In this document: positions 14,814-22,053 of the stretch, piece after piece | Layout: each line of letters starts with the position of its first letter | How positions within the stretch are numbered: position 1 is the stretch's first letter | Source: a virus | IMG/VR virus record: IMGVR_UViG_3300031787_000677 | Location: 1-27,479 of that record | Direction: 5' to 3' (one strand) | DNA length: 27,479 nt | Translations under genes and position numbers: made by a program | Notes under the pieces: model-generated | Database searches by the model: none | What the model was told of the DNA's origin: nothing | The model's input: only the letters and a program-made list of their open reading frames with translations

Positions 14814-15106
14814 TATTTTACTTTTTTAAGTTTATCATTTTCTTGAGTGAGAAAATCAACCTTAATGCGCAACTCAGCTACTTCGGAAGTCAATTTAAGG
14901 ATCAAATTGCGTAAATCATCTTTTTCAGATGCTGATTCTTCAAGCAATGCTTCTAATTTGGCAATGCGTTCTTTGCAATCATGGCGAATAAAATCTTCGT
15001 CTTTTTCCTTGTGAATTGCCCTTCTTTCATAATAGCGAAAAGCTGATGTACTTCCCAAAACCGTAATTGCAGTGATTAACACTGTCCACAGATTGCTATT
15101 TTCCAT
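14813..15106 (-). CDS. Membrane-anchored coiled-coil protein
   Basis: The 97-residue product has one N-terminal transmembrane segment (LWTVLITAITVLGSTSAF, about residues 6-23), a basic stop-transfer (YYERRAIHKEK), and a charged heptad-rich helix to the end. This architecture occurs in Rz-type inner-membrane spanin subunits and in some holin-associated proteins, but there is no lipoprotein partner next to it. A TAATATTTATA motif ends 38 bases upstream of the ATG. The lysis role is speculative. Confidence 0.7.
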   Translation of the reverse strand: MENSNLWTVLITAITVLGSTSAFRYYERRAIHKEKDEDFIRHDCKERIAKLEALLEESASEKDDLRNLILKLTSEVAELRIKVDFLTQENDKLKKVK

Positions 15107-15144
15107 CGTAATTTATAAGTTGATTTTATTAGTAAATCATTACC

Positions 15145-15155
15145 TATAAATATTA
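15145..15155 (-). promoter_or_regulatory. TAATATTTATA motif, copy 3
   Basis: The TAA is the stop codon of the 15153-15737 gene, and TATTTATA follows directly. The next ATG (15106) is 38 bases downstream. This third exact copy has the same position relative to a stop codon as copies 1 and 2. Confidence 0.4.
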
Positions 15156-15737
15156 AGATCCGATGTGTTCTTTAAGTTTTTGGATATATTCCTGTAATTC
15201 TGCGGTTATTTTTTGCTTGTCTATACCTTTACCTGCCCATTTCTCAACGTCACCCTGTTCAGTTACGAAACCTTCATTACTATCTTCTAATGCTATTTCT
15301 AGTACAAATTGTTCTAATTCGTCAATGTGTGTTTTAATACCTCGTGTTGTTAAACTACGAGCATATTCTTCGAATTGTCCTGTGCGTTTTAATTCAGTTT
15401 CCATTTCAACAACACAATTAAAACACATTTTGTGTAAAGGCCACATTTTTTTATTTAAGGTGTGGTTTTTCATTGCTTTGTCACATTTAGGACAAGTTAG
15501 TGGTATATTGAGTGCTTCTTTTAATTTATCAAAGCGAGTAACGGTTTGTTTGATACCGTTTTTAATAGTCCATTGTTTACCCTTTTCTTCCCATACATCA
15601 CCTTCCTTATGTTCTACTTGTGATTTAGTATAACCAACTTGAGTAACTGTTTTAGCAGTATAATCTTTAGTAATAATATTGCGCATGCGCTGTACATCGC
15701 GATCTTTAAACTCGCGTTTCAACATGTTGTCACTCAT
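15153..15737 (-). CDS. Conserved phage protein with zinc-ribbon-like Cys pairs
   Basis: The 194-residue product begins MSDNMLKREFKDRDVQRMRN. It contains KSQVEHKEGDVWEEKGKQWT, a CPKCDKAM pair near residue 82, and an HKMCFNCVVEMETEL pair near residue 107, which together could hold one zinc ion. The KEFDRDVQR-type opening and the KMWPLHKMCFNC block are familiar from T4-like phages of aquatic bacteria; the function is not known to me. It has no leader helix of the packaged type. It lies three bases after the stop of the 15741-19817 gene and ends in the TAATATTTATA motif. Confidence 0.8.
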   Translation of the reverse strand: MSDNMLKREFKDRDVQRMRNIITKDYTAKTVTQVGYTKSQVEHKEGDVWEEKGKQWTIKNGIKQTVTRFDKLKEALNIPLTCPKCDKAMKNHTLNKKMWPLHKMCFNCVVEMETELKRTGQFEEYARSLTTRGIKTHIDELEQFVLEIALEDSNEGFVTEQGDVEKWAGKGIDKQKITAELQEYIQKLKEHIGS

Positions 15738-15740
15738 AAC

Positions 15741-18700
15741 TTATTGATATATCTCGTTGTTTTGTTTGCCAAAATCTCTTAATAATATTCCTGCTTTAGC
15801 GTTTGCTTCGTTTTCAATTTCACTACCTGTTTTTCCACTTTCATAACTAATTCGTCCGTCTAAATTTTGTTTATGATGAACTAATTCATGTGCTAATGTT
15901 CTTAATATATCAGCCATGTTTCTATTCTTCACATAAACCCATATTTTATTATCATTCGGATCAAAATAACCAAAACTGCGTCTGTCTTTTACTTGATTAG
16001 TATCGTAGGAGAGGGTTAAGCTACGAGGAGGATTCTGGATTGCCAAATTTTTGCATGCATATTTTATAAATTCTCCAATAGTACCTGTTTCACTTTCGTC
16101 TAAACGTTGTAATTTAGATTTTAAACCTTCATTCATTAATTTTATTTTAGCTAATTCTTTTCTATATTCGTCTACTAATTGTTTAACTTCTTCCATATAT
16201 TCTTTTAAAAGGCCTAATTCTTCAGAATTTATATTCCAATCATTAAGAACATCTTTTAATGTAATTCCAGGAGGAGCAAGACTCATTAAAATATTATCAG
16301 CAAATTTTTTATATTCATCTTTTATATCGCTTCCTGCTTTTACAATTCGGTTTTGTGATATATAAGAGGTTGCATATCTGTCCTCTTTTTTTACATATTT
16401 AAGTGTAGCTATAATTTTGTAAGATTTTATTTTACCACTTAAAATATCATCAATTTTATTATCAGCAGTTTTAATATATCTAAAAACATATTGTTTATCC
16501 CGAAATCCTTCTTGATAATTTTTACCATTCTTATAATCGTAACTATCATTAAGATTACCTAATAAACTATTGTATTTTTTATCTAATTCATATTCTGCTT
16601 TTTCTTTAGGATCTACTTCTACATCTTTAAATATATTTTTTAAACCTTTAAGTCTAGGATACTTATCTTCTATATTCTTAAAGAAAGAATAGAAATCTTC
16701 CCCCGGATTATCAGCTGTTGTTACAGTGTAATGGTCTATCCCATTATCTGAATACATATTATAGTTAGCATCAACGAATTCCCCATTTGGGTCAGGATGG
16801 ACAAATATTACTAATAGATGTGTTATATCTACAAAATTTCCATTTTTATCTTGTTCAGATGATTTTGTATCATCAAATACAAAGTATGGTGTGCCACTTT
16901 CTTCATATCTATAATCATAATATAAATTATCATCACCACGAGCTGAAATACAAAATGAATAGCCATTGCCATATTTAATACAGGCATTTTTAGTTTTACC
17001 TACATATATTCTTAATCCGTTTTGGTTATAAACTAGATTAGCATCTTTACTAGGTTCACCATCATTTATTTTACCTGCCTTAATACGCTTTGGTTGATTA
17101 GCATCAACTGTAGTTTCTAAATCTTTCCAGTTATATTTAGTAATATCTTTTTCAGTTACTCTAGGACTATCCTTAATTTGACTAAAGCGATTAATATATG
17201 ATTGAATAATATTTACTCCTAAATTAGGTTTTTCTTGTTGAAATTTAGCAGTTAAATCATTAACTAATTTGTTAGAATATTCATTGATAGAAGTTTCATT
17301 TATTAATTTTAACTTAAGTATTTCTCTATCATATTTGTTTGATATTTCAATATAGGTTGATAAAATTTCTTCATGTTCATCATCGAGGGGTACCAATTTA
17401 TATTCTAACTTTGGTGTTAGGTTTAATTTTTTTACATTATCAATCCAACCACTTATATTTTTTTCAAATTCTTTTTCATTTTTAGCAACTGCATAATTTT
17501 TTTGAATAGTCATATATGGATTTAGTTGTCCGTTTTTTTTATCATAAGCTAATAATCGGTAAAAATATAATTGTAGTTCTCCTTTTAATAATTTAGTTGC
17601 TGTAGATTTACCACTCTTAGTATCTTTACCACTTATAATACTCAATGCTGGGTATTCATCAAGAAGATTATCTAGTTTTTTTTCTTTTTGTCGTTCAAGA
17701 TTATATATTTTAACATCAATATCACTATCCCCTATAGGTTTATATTGTAATATATTTTTTAATCCATTAAGTTGGGGATATACTTCTGCCATTTCTTCAA
17801 AAGTACTAAAAAGCTCTTCACCAGCATTGTTTGCTTCTGTAACAGAAAATGCTTCTCCTTCCTCAACCAATATTACCAATAAATGAGTAGGATCTATAAA
17901 ACCATTTTTACCTTTATCACTAGATCTACTATCATCAAATACAAAATATATAGATGCTGGGCCTGACTCTTCATATGATCCTTCTTCTGATCCTACTCTG
18001 TATCGAGCATATAAATTTCTTGAACCACGAGCTGAAATGCAGAAACTATATCCATTACCATACTTTATACAGGATTTTTTAGATCCACCTTCATATACCC
18101 TAATATTATTTTGATTATATAGTAACTCAGCGTTAGTAACATCTCCATCATTTAATTTACCTGCTTTAATACGTTTTGATTGTAGATTATCTTTTATTGT
18201 ATCTTCTAAATCACTCCATGAATATTGAAAAATATCACGTTTATTTGCAGATAAATTATTTTTAATCTGATCAAAACGTTTAATATATTCTTTTACCTGT
18301 TCAGTCGATAGTTCAGGATTTTCTTGTGTGAATTTGTCTGTTAGTTGGCTAATAACCTTTTCAGAATATTCTTTTAATGGTTCAGCAGGTGGTTGTTCAG
18401 CAGGAGCCGGTTCTGGTTTGGGTTCTTCTTTAGATTCTTTACCCATTGCTAATAGGAAATCAGCTACTTCAACACCATCAGGTAAGAATTTTTTAATTTC
18501 TTCCTCATTACCATCGCGTATTGCTTTTCTAAGATCAGTAGCATTTAAACCACCAAAATTACCAGCATCGAATATTTTTGCGTTAGAATATTTACTTAAA
18601 TTTTTATATCTATCTTCTTCACCTTTACCATAAGCAGCATATACTGTTACCTCAGGATTATTTTCTACAAAATCATATACATCTTTAACAGGTGTAACAG

Positions 18701-19817
18701 CTGATACTCTTATTTCTACTTTATCACCGTCTACTAATTGGTCTTTGTATAATTCCCAAGCAGCAACACTCTCATCAGGTGAAATACCATCATGTATTTT
18801 AGGTGAAACTAATACTACTACTTGATCTGCTTTATTAAGTAATTGTTTTACTACACTAAAGTGACCTTTATGTGGTGGTTTGAATTTGCCTGGAAATAGT
18901 GCTATTGTTGTTTCACTTTGTTCAAGTAGCAATGATGCAATGTATCTACCTAGGTTAGTTTCACTTAGCATTGAATTTACTTTATCTAATGATTTTTGTT
19001 TATTATCGCCTTTTGGCGTATTTACTTCACCACTTTTAATAGATACCATCGAGTTAAAAACGCCTTTAATGCGGTTTTTAGAGCGTGGATTTTGTACCTT
19101 AGATGATATATTATTTAACAGTTCCTCGAAGCTACCGTCTATTTTGTAGTTGGTAAATAGCTTTTTGATATTAGACCAATTGCTAGTTTTCCATACTTCG
19201 GTACGATCAGTTTCTTTAAAATTATCTAACGTTACGATACGTAATGTTAAACCGGCGCTTGATAAGTTAAATTCATATTCTTGATTTGCTTCTAGTACAG
19301 GTACATTTTTTATACCCATACGAGCAAATATTGATTTAGGATCTTCCTCTAGACATATTACCTTAGCTAATCCTAATAATAGTCCTTGTATTTCAGCAGG
19401 ATAATCTAAAAATTCTTTCTTGAATTCAGCTTCATCATCACTAACAGAAACAATATTATCTATTTGAACGTATTGATCTGGTTGGTCTTCTATAGGATAT
19501 AGTATGGTAATAATTTCACCTGTGTTGAGGTATTTTTTACCTTTATATTTTTCACTTTTAAAGGGAATAATAACGTCGTCTGGTAGTGCTGATAGGAATT
19601 TAGCTAGCTCTACTTTAATATTTTTCTTGTCTGTTGCTTCTAAATTAACAATTAAGTCAATATCACCAAAATCTTCTTTAGCGCTTGTATTATATGAACC
19701 TGAAATTTTAGCACTTTTAAAAGCAGGAAATTTCTTTAATATCCTGTTGATATAATTATCTGTTGTTTTAGCAACAGAAGCTCTAGTAATCCTATTTCCA
19801 CCGGCTGATCCTGACAT
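15741..19817 (-). CDS. Giant multidomain cargo-type protein: two nucleotidyltransferase domains, two KYG modules, metallopeptidase-like end
   Basis: The 1358 residues carry at least five domains. Residues 25-125 are a Pol β-type nucleotidyltransferase (GS at 40-41, GDID at 51-54, possible third Asp120). Residues 304-455 are a HIGH-type nucleotidylyltransferase (FPGKFKPPHKGH with HKGH at 316-319; LNATDLRKAI near 424). Residues 482-700 and 845-1070 are two KYG modules (CIKYGNGYSFCISARG in both). The C-terminus is a gluzincin-like metallopeptidase domain with HELVHH at 1310-1315 and a possible third ligand Glu1337. Domain borders carry L/I/M-x-E sites: LLLEQ 296-300, KLINET 837-842, KLMNEG 1226-1231 and LDESET 1239-1244. 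These could be prohead protease cuts releasing several enzymes. The start shares one base with the preceding nucleotidyltransferase gene. Domain calls are strong; the polyprotein model is inference. Confidence 0.88.
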   Translation of the reverse strand: MSGSAGGNRITRASVAKTTDNYINRILKKFPAFKSAKISGSYNTSAKEDFGDIDLIVNLEATDKKNIKVELAKFLSALPDDVIIPFKSEKYKGKKYLNTGEIITILYPIEDQPDQYVQIDNIVSVSDDEAEFKKEFLDYPAEIQGLLLGLAKVICLEEDPKSIFARMGIKNVPVLEANQEYEFNLSSAGLTLRIVTLDNFKETDRTEVWKTSNWSNIKKLFTNYKIDGSFEELLNNISSKVQNPRSKNRIKGVFNSMVSIKSGEVNTPKGDNKQKSLDKVNSMLSETNLGRYIASLLLEQSETTIALFPGKFKPPHKGHFSVVKQLLNKADQVVVLVSPKIHDGISPDESVAAWELYKDQLVDGDKVEIRVSAVTPVKDVYDFVENNPEVTVYAAYGKGEEDRYKNLSKYSNAKIFDAGNFGGLNATDLRKAIRDGNEEEIKKFLPDGVEVADFLLAMGKESKEEPKPEPAPAEQPPAEPLKEYSEKVISQLTDKFTQENPELSTEQVKEYIKRFDQIKNNLSANKRDIFQYSWSDLEDTIKDNLQSKRIKAGKLNDGDVTNAELLYNQNNIRVYEGGSKKSCIKYGNGYSFCISARGSRNLYARYRVGSEEGSYEESGPASIYFVFDDSRSSDKGKNGFIDPTHLLVILVEEGEAFSVTEANNAGEELFSTFEEMAEVYPQLNGLKNILQYKPIGDSDIDVKIYNLERQKEKKLDNLLDEYPALSIISGKDTKSGKSTATKLLKGELQLYFYRLLAYDKKNGQLNPYMTIQKNYAVAKNEKEFEKNISGWIDNVKKLNLTPKLEYKLVPLDDEHEEILSTYIEISNKYDREILKLKLINETSINEYSNKLVNDLTAKFQQEKPNLGVNIIQSYINRFSQIKDSPRVTEKDITKYNWKDLETTVDANQPKRIKAGKINDGEPSKDANLVYNQNGLRIYVGKTKNACIKYGNGYSFCISARGDDNLYYDYRYEESGTPYFVFDDTKSSEQDKNGNFVDITHLLVIFVHPDPNGEFVDANYNMYSDNGIDHYTVTTADNPGEDFYSFFKNIEDKYPRLKGLKNIFKDVEVDPKEKAEYELDKKYNSLLGNLNDSYDYKNGKNYQEGFRDKQYVFRYIKTADNKIDDILSGKIKSYKIIATLKYVKKEDRYATSYISQNRIVKAGSDIKDEYKKFADNILMSLAPPGITLKDVLNDWNINSEELGLLKEYMEEVKQLVDEYRKELAKIKLMNEGLKSKLQRLDESETGTIGEFIKYACKNLAIQNPPRSLTLSYDTNQVKDRRSFGYFDPNDNKIWVYVKNRNMADILRTLAHELVHHKQNLDGRISYESGKTGSEIENEANAKAGILLRDFGKQNNEIYQ
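16608..17285 (-). repeat. KYG module, copy 2 (coding repeat)
   Basis: Approximate limits of residues 845-1070 of the 1358-residue protein. The order is EYSNKLVNDLTAKFQQEKPNL, a SYINRFSQIK helix, KRIKAGKINDGE, CIKYGNGYSFCISARG, then YFVFDDTKSS, DITHLLVIFV and YPRLKGLKNIFK. It is close to copy 1 at almost every block. Confidence 0.85.
17718..18374 (-). repeat. KYG module, copy 1 (coding repeat)
   Basis: Approximate limits of residues 482-700 of the 1358-residue protein. The order is EYSEKVISQLTDKFTQENPEL, a EYIKRFDQIK helix, KRIKAGKLNDGD, CIKYGNGYSFCISARG, then YFVFDDSRSS, DPTHLLVILV and YPQLNGLKNILQ. The identical 16-residue core in copies 1 and 2 shows a recent or constrained duplication. 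Confidence 0.85.
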
Positions 19818-20788
19818 TATGCTTTTTCTTTTTGGTAAGGAATTAATTTAGAATTATCAGGTAAGAATTTACCTTTTAATCCTAGTCTATCTTGGTTATC
19901 AATCCAATATTTTTGTAAATTATCAGGTATATCTGCTCTAGTTGAGTCAAGTATTTTAAGATATCTATCCATAATAGAATTATATTCTTCTTTGGATATA
20001 TTTTTTCTTATATAATCTTCTAATTTGAAATAATCATCAAGAATATCTTGAGTTAAATTAAAACCGTATAATTTATTTAATAGAGCGATTGCTTCTTTAG
20101 GATTAGATGCTTCCTGCTTACCTGTTTCCTTATCTAAAACACCAGTAGTATGACCAAATGTTTTACCTTTATTAGCAAATAAAGCTAACATTAATTGTGT
20201 ACGATGTAATCCTTTAACATTGCCCTCATATGATTGAGAATAATAACTAAAACGTAACCATTCAGGATTACCTACATTAATATCGGTTTGAACTGCTTTA
20301 CCTACTTTTTCACCGTCAGGTCCGTATTGAGGTATAGCACAAAATATAGAGCCGGCACCTGATGCTTTAAGATCAACTTCAACGTCAGGTAAAGCATCGT
20401 TAATTTTATCTCCAATCAATACAATCATAGCACGTAATTGGAGTTTTTCAGGAGTAGCGGTTCTAGCTTTTTTAGTAAATTGAGCTAAAAGTTCATTATA
20501 TTTGTTTTCATCTACACCCCAGCCTTTAAAGTCAGGTTTTCCACCAGGAAATATATTTTGAATATCATATGATAAATCAATATCACCTGACACGGCTTTT
20601 TTACCAGCAGATCCTAATTTTTCAAATGCTTTAAACGTTGATGCCTTTGCAGGAAATATTTTAGATAATTGATCTACAAATTTTTCAATTGTAGGTTCAA
20701 TATTGTCTTTTTCAATTGAATCGGTAGTACCAAATACATTACCACCTTCTAACAATATTTGTTTAGCTATTTTTAATAATTGGATCAT
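19817..20788 (-). CDS. Tagged Pol β-superfamily nucleotidyltransferase
   Basis: The 323-residue product begins MIQLLKIAKQILLEGGNVFG, a leader helix ending in LLE followed by Gly-Gly. The nucleotidyltransferase core has LGSAGKKAVSGDIDLSYD at about 58-75 (Gly-Ser plus the two catalytic Asp), and a third Asp in VQTDINVGNPEWLRFS near 170. The C-terminal half is helical and contains KGLHRTQLMLALFANKGKTF. Enzymes of this fold transfer NMPs to RNA, proteins or small molecules; the acceptor is unknown. It lies directly before the 1358-residue gene, which starts with another domain of the same fold, with a one-base overlap. The leader suggests packaging and injection. The start sits three bases after TATGTTTA, just past the hairpin at 20802-20830. 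Confidence 0.85.
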   Translation of the reverse strand: MIQLLKIAKQILLEGGNVFGTTDSIEKDNIEPTIEKFVDQLSKIFPAKASTFKAFEKLGSAGKKAVSGDIDLSYDIQNIFPGGKPDFKGWGVDENKYNELLAQFTKKARTATPEKLQLRAMIVLIGDKINDALPDVEVDLKASGAGSIFCAIPQYGPDGEKVGKAVQTDINVGNPEWLRFSYYSQSYEGNVKGLHRTQLMLALFANKGKTFGHTTGVLDKETGKQEASNPKEAIALLNKLYGFNLTQDILDDYFKLEDYIRKNISKEEYNSIMDRYLKILDSTRADIPDNLQKYWIDNQDRLGLKGKFLPDNSKLIPYQKEKA

Positions 20789-20791
20789 AAT

Positions 20792-20799
20792 TAAACATA
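20792..20799 (-). promoter_or_regulatory. Putative -7 box TATGTTTA before the nucleotidyltransferase gene
   Basis: It matches TAnnTTTR, lies three bases from ATG 20788, and directly follows the hairpin at 20802-20830. A TTG occurs 20 bases upstream, within the hairpin stem. If active, it would restart transcription at the head of the long cargo-gene run. Confidence 0.4.
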
Positions 20800-20801
20800 A
20801 A

Positions 20802-20830
20802 TAGGCAGCTTGGACAGCCCAAGCTACCTA
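20802..20830 (-). terminator. Hairpin terminator after the lipoprotein gene
   Basis: A 12-bp stem (TAGGTAGCTTGG / CCAAGCTGCCTA on the minus strand) has a 5-base loop. One position is a U-G wobble in minus-strand RNA but a C/A mismatch in plus-strand RNA, so the structure is kept for the coding direction. The following tract TTTATGTTTAATT is only partly U-rich. A TATTTATA string overlaps its 5' edge. Confidence 0.65.
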
Positions 20831-20850
20831 TAAATATTTGTTATTTTTGA

Positions 20851-22053
20851 TTATTGACCTTTAGCTGGGAAGCGTGTCCATCCATTTATCCATGATGGTC
20901 TAGCCAGAGCTTCCATCTCTAATTTAGTGTAATTTTTTTCAATATTACCTTCACCTAATGCTTTTGTTTTCATTTGAGATGCAGTAAATAATGTTGAAGT
21001 TGATTTAAAGTTTAATAATGGATCATATGCTTGAATTTCATTATTTTCAAATTTACTAACACCATCTTTATAAGAGGTTGCTGTTTCATTTGATTCAATT
21101 GAAAATGCACCTTTTTGATATCCTAATATTTTAGAATTAGTAATCGTAAATTGTGTAGCACGTCTCCATCTTAAACCTAAGTTGTGATTAGCTAAAGCAG
21201 CAGCATCAAATGGACCAATTAATGTCATTCCTACTAATTTAGGATGAGTAAATGGTTGAGCGGAAGATCCAACACCATCATTATCACATTCTACACCATT
21301 ACCTGCATCTCCATTATCTACGAATTGAGGGTCACGCTTTGATACTCCATTTGTTACAGTTCCTGTATAACCAAAATCAAAATCATAATCATCATCTGCT
21401 GTTGCAAATGCATATAGGTTTTTAGGGGATACAGTACCACCAAAGAATTCAAATGCATCGTCGTTAGCATATACTGTTTGAACGTTTTCAATTATAGTAC
21501 CTGAACCTACTCCACCTAATGTTAAAGCGTTAATTTCAGAGTTAGGTAAAGCAGCAACACCAGCATATTCAATACGAACATACTTTAATACACCACTATT
21601 GTCAGCATCATTAGTACCACCAAATGCTCTACCAATGCCGCCTTCAATAGTTGGTTCTGATGAGCGATTAGTTTTAGCGCGACCTAAAATTACAATACCA
21701 CCCCAATCGCCAGGAGATCTCTCGCCAGCGTTTTTACCTGAGGTGAATATAATCGGTTTTGTAGATGTTCCTTCAGCAATGATTTGGGCTCCTCTTTCAA
21801 TACACAAAGCACCTTTTTCAGCAATATCGCTTACAATAGTGGTGCCAGGTTGAATAATAATTTTAGCTCCATCAGTTACATACACATATCCTTTTAAAGT
21901 CCATACCTTGTCTGATGTTAAGGTAATAGTTGTGTTAATATTGCCATTAAGTACAGTGTTTGATGGTACATTGATAGGTCCATCTTCACCACCTAATTCT
22001 TTAGTGCAGGAAAATATCCCTACTAATGCTAATAATGTTAATAGCTTTTTCAT
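20851..22053 (-). CDS. Surface lipoprotein, β-helix type, partner of the TonB-dependent receptor
   Basis: The 400-residue product has a lipoprotein signal peptide (MKKLLTLLALVGIFSC) with the lipidated Cys at 16, followed by TKELGGED, acidic as in Bacteroidota surface-export signals. The body is repetitive and β-rich with GTTIVSDIAEKGALCIERGA, SGKNAGERSPGDWGGIVILG, RIEYAG and NDDAFEFFGG, as expected of a right-handed β-helix. Such proteins are commonly encoded next to TonB-dependent receptors in Flavobacteriia, which fits its ATGA overlap with the receptor gene. It probably sits on the outer surface and helps ligand capture. The ligand is unknown; a link to phosphate acquisition in such pairs is only a recollection. 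The protein looks intact. It is very unusual in a phage genome. Confidence 0.85.
   Translation of the reverse strand: MKKLLTLLALVGIFSCTKELGGEDGPINVPSNTVLNGNINTTITLTSDKVWTLKGYVYVTDGAKIIIQPGTTIVSDIAEKGALCIERGAQIIAEGTSTKPIIFTSGKNAGERSPGDWGGIVILGRAKTNRSSEPTIEGGIGRAFGGTNDADNSGVLKYVRIEYAGVAALPNSEINALTLGGVGSGTIIENVQTVYANDDAFEFFGGTVSPKNLYAFATADDDYDFDFGYTGTVTNGVSKRDPQFVDNGDAGNGVECDNDGVGSSAQPFTHPKLVGMTLIGPFDAAALANHNLGLRWRRATQFTITNSKILGYQKGAFSIESNETATSYKDGVSKFENNEIQAYDPLLNFKSTSTLFTASQMKTKALGEGNIEKNYTKLEMEALARPSWINGWTRFPAKGQ

Noticed and set aside
15163-15633. 156-codon plus-strand frame
   Set aside because: It lies opposite a conserved minus-strand gene and consists of Ser, Cys, Phe and Leu in a pattern typical of antisense frames.
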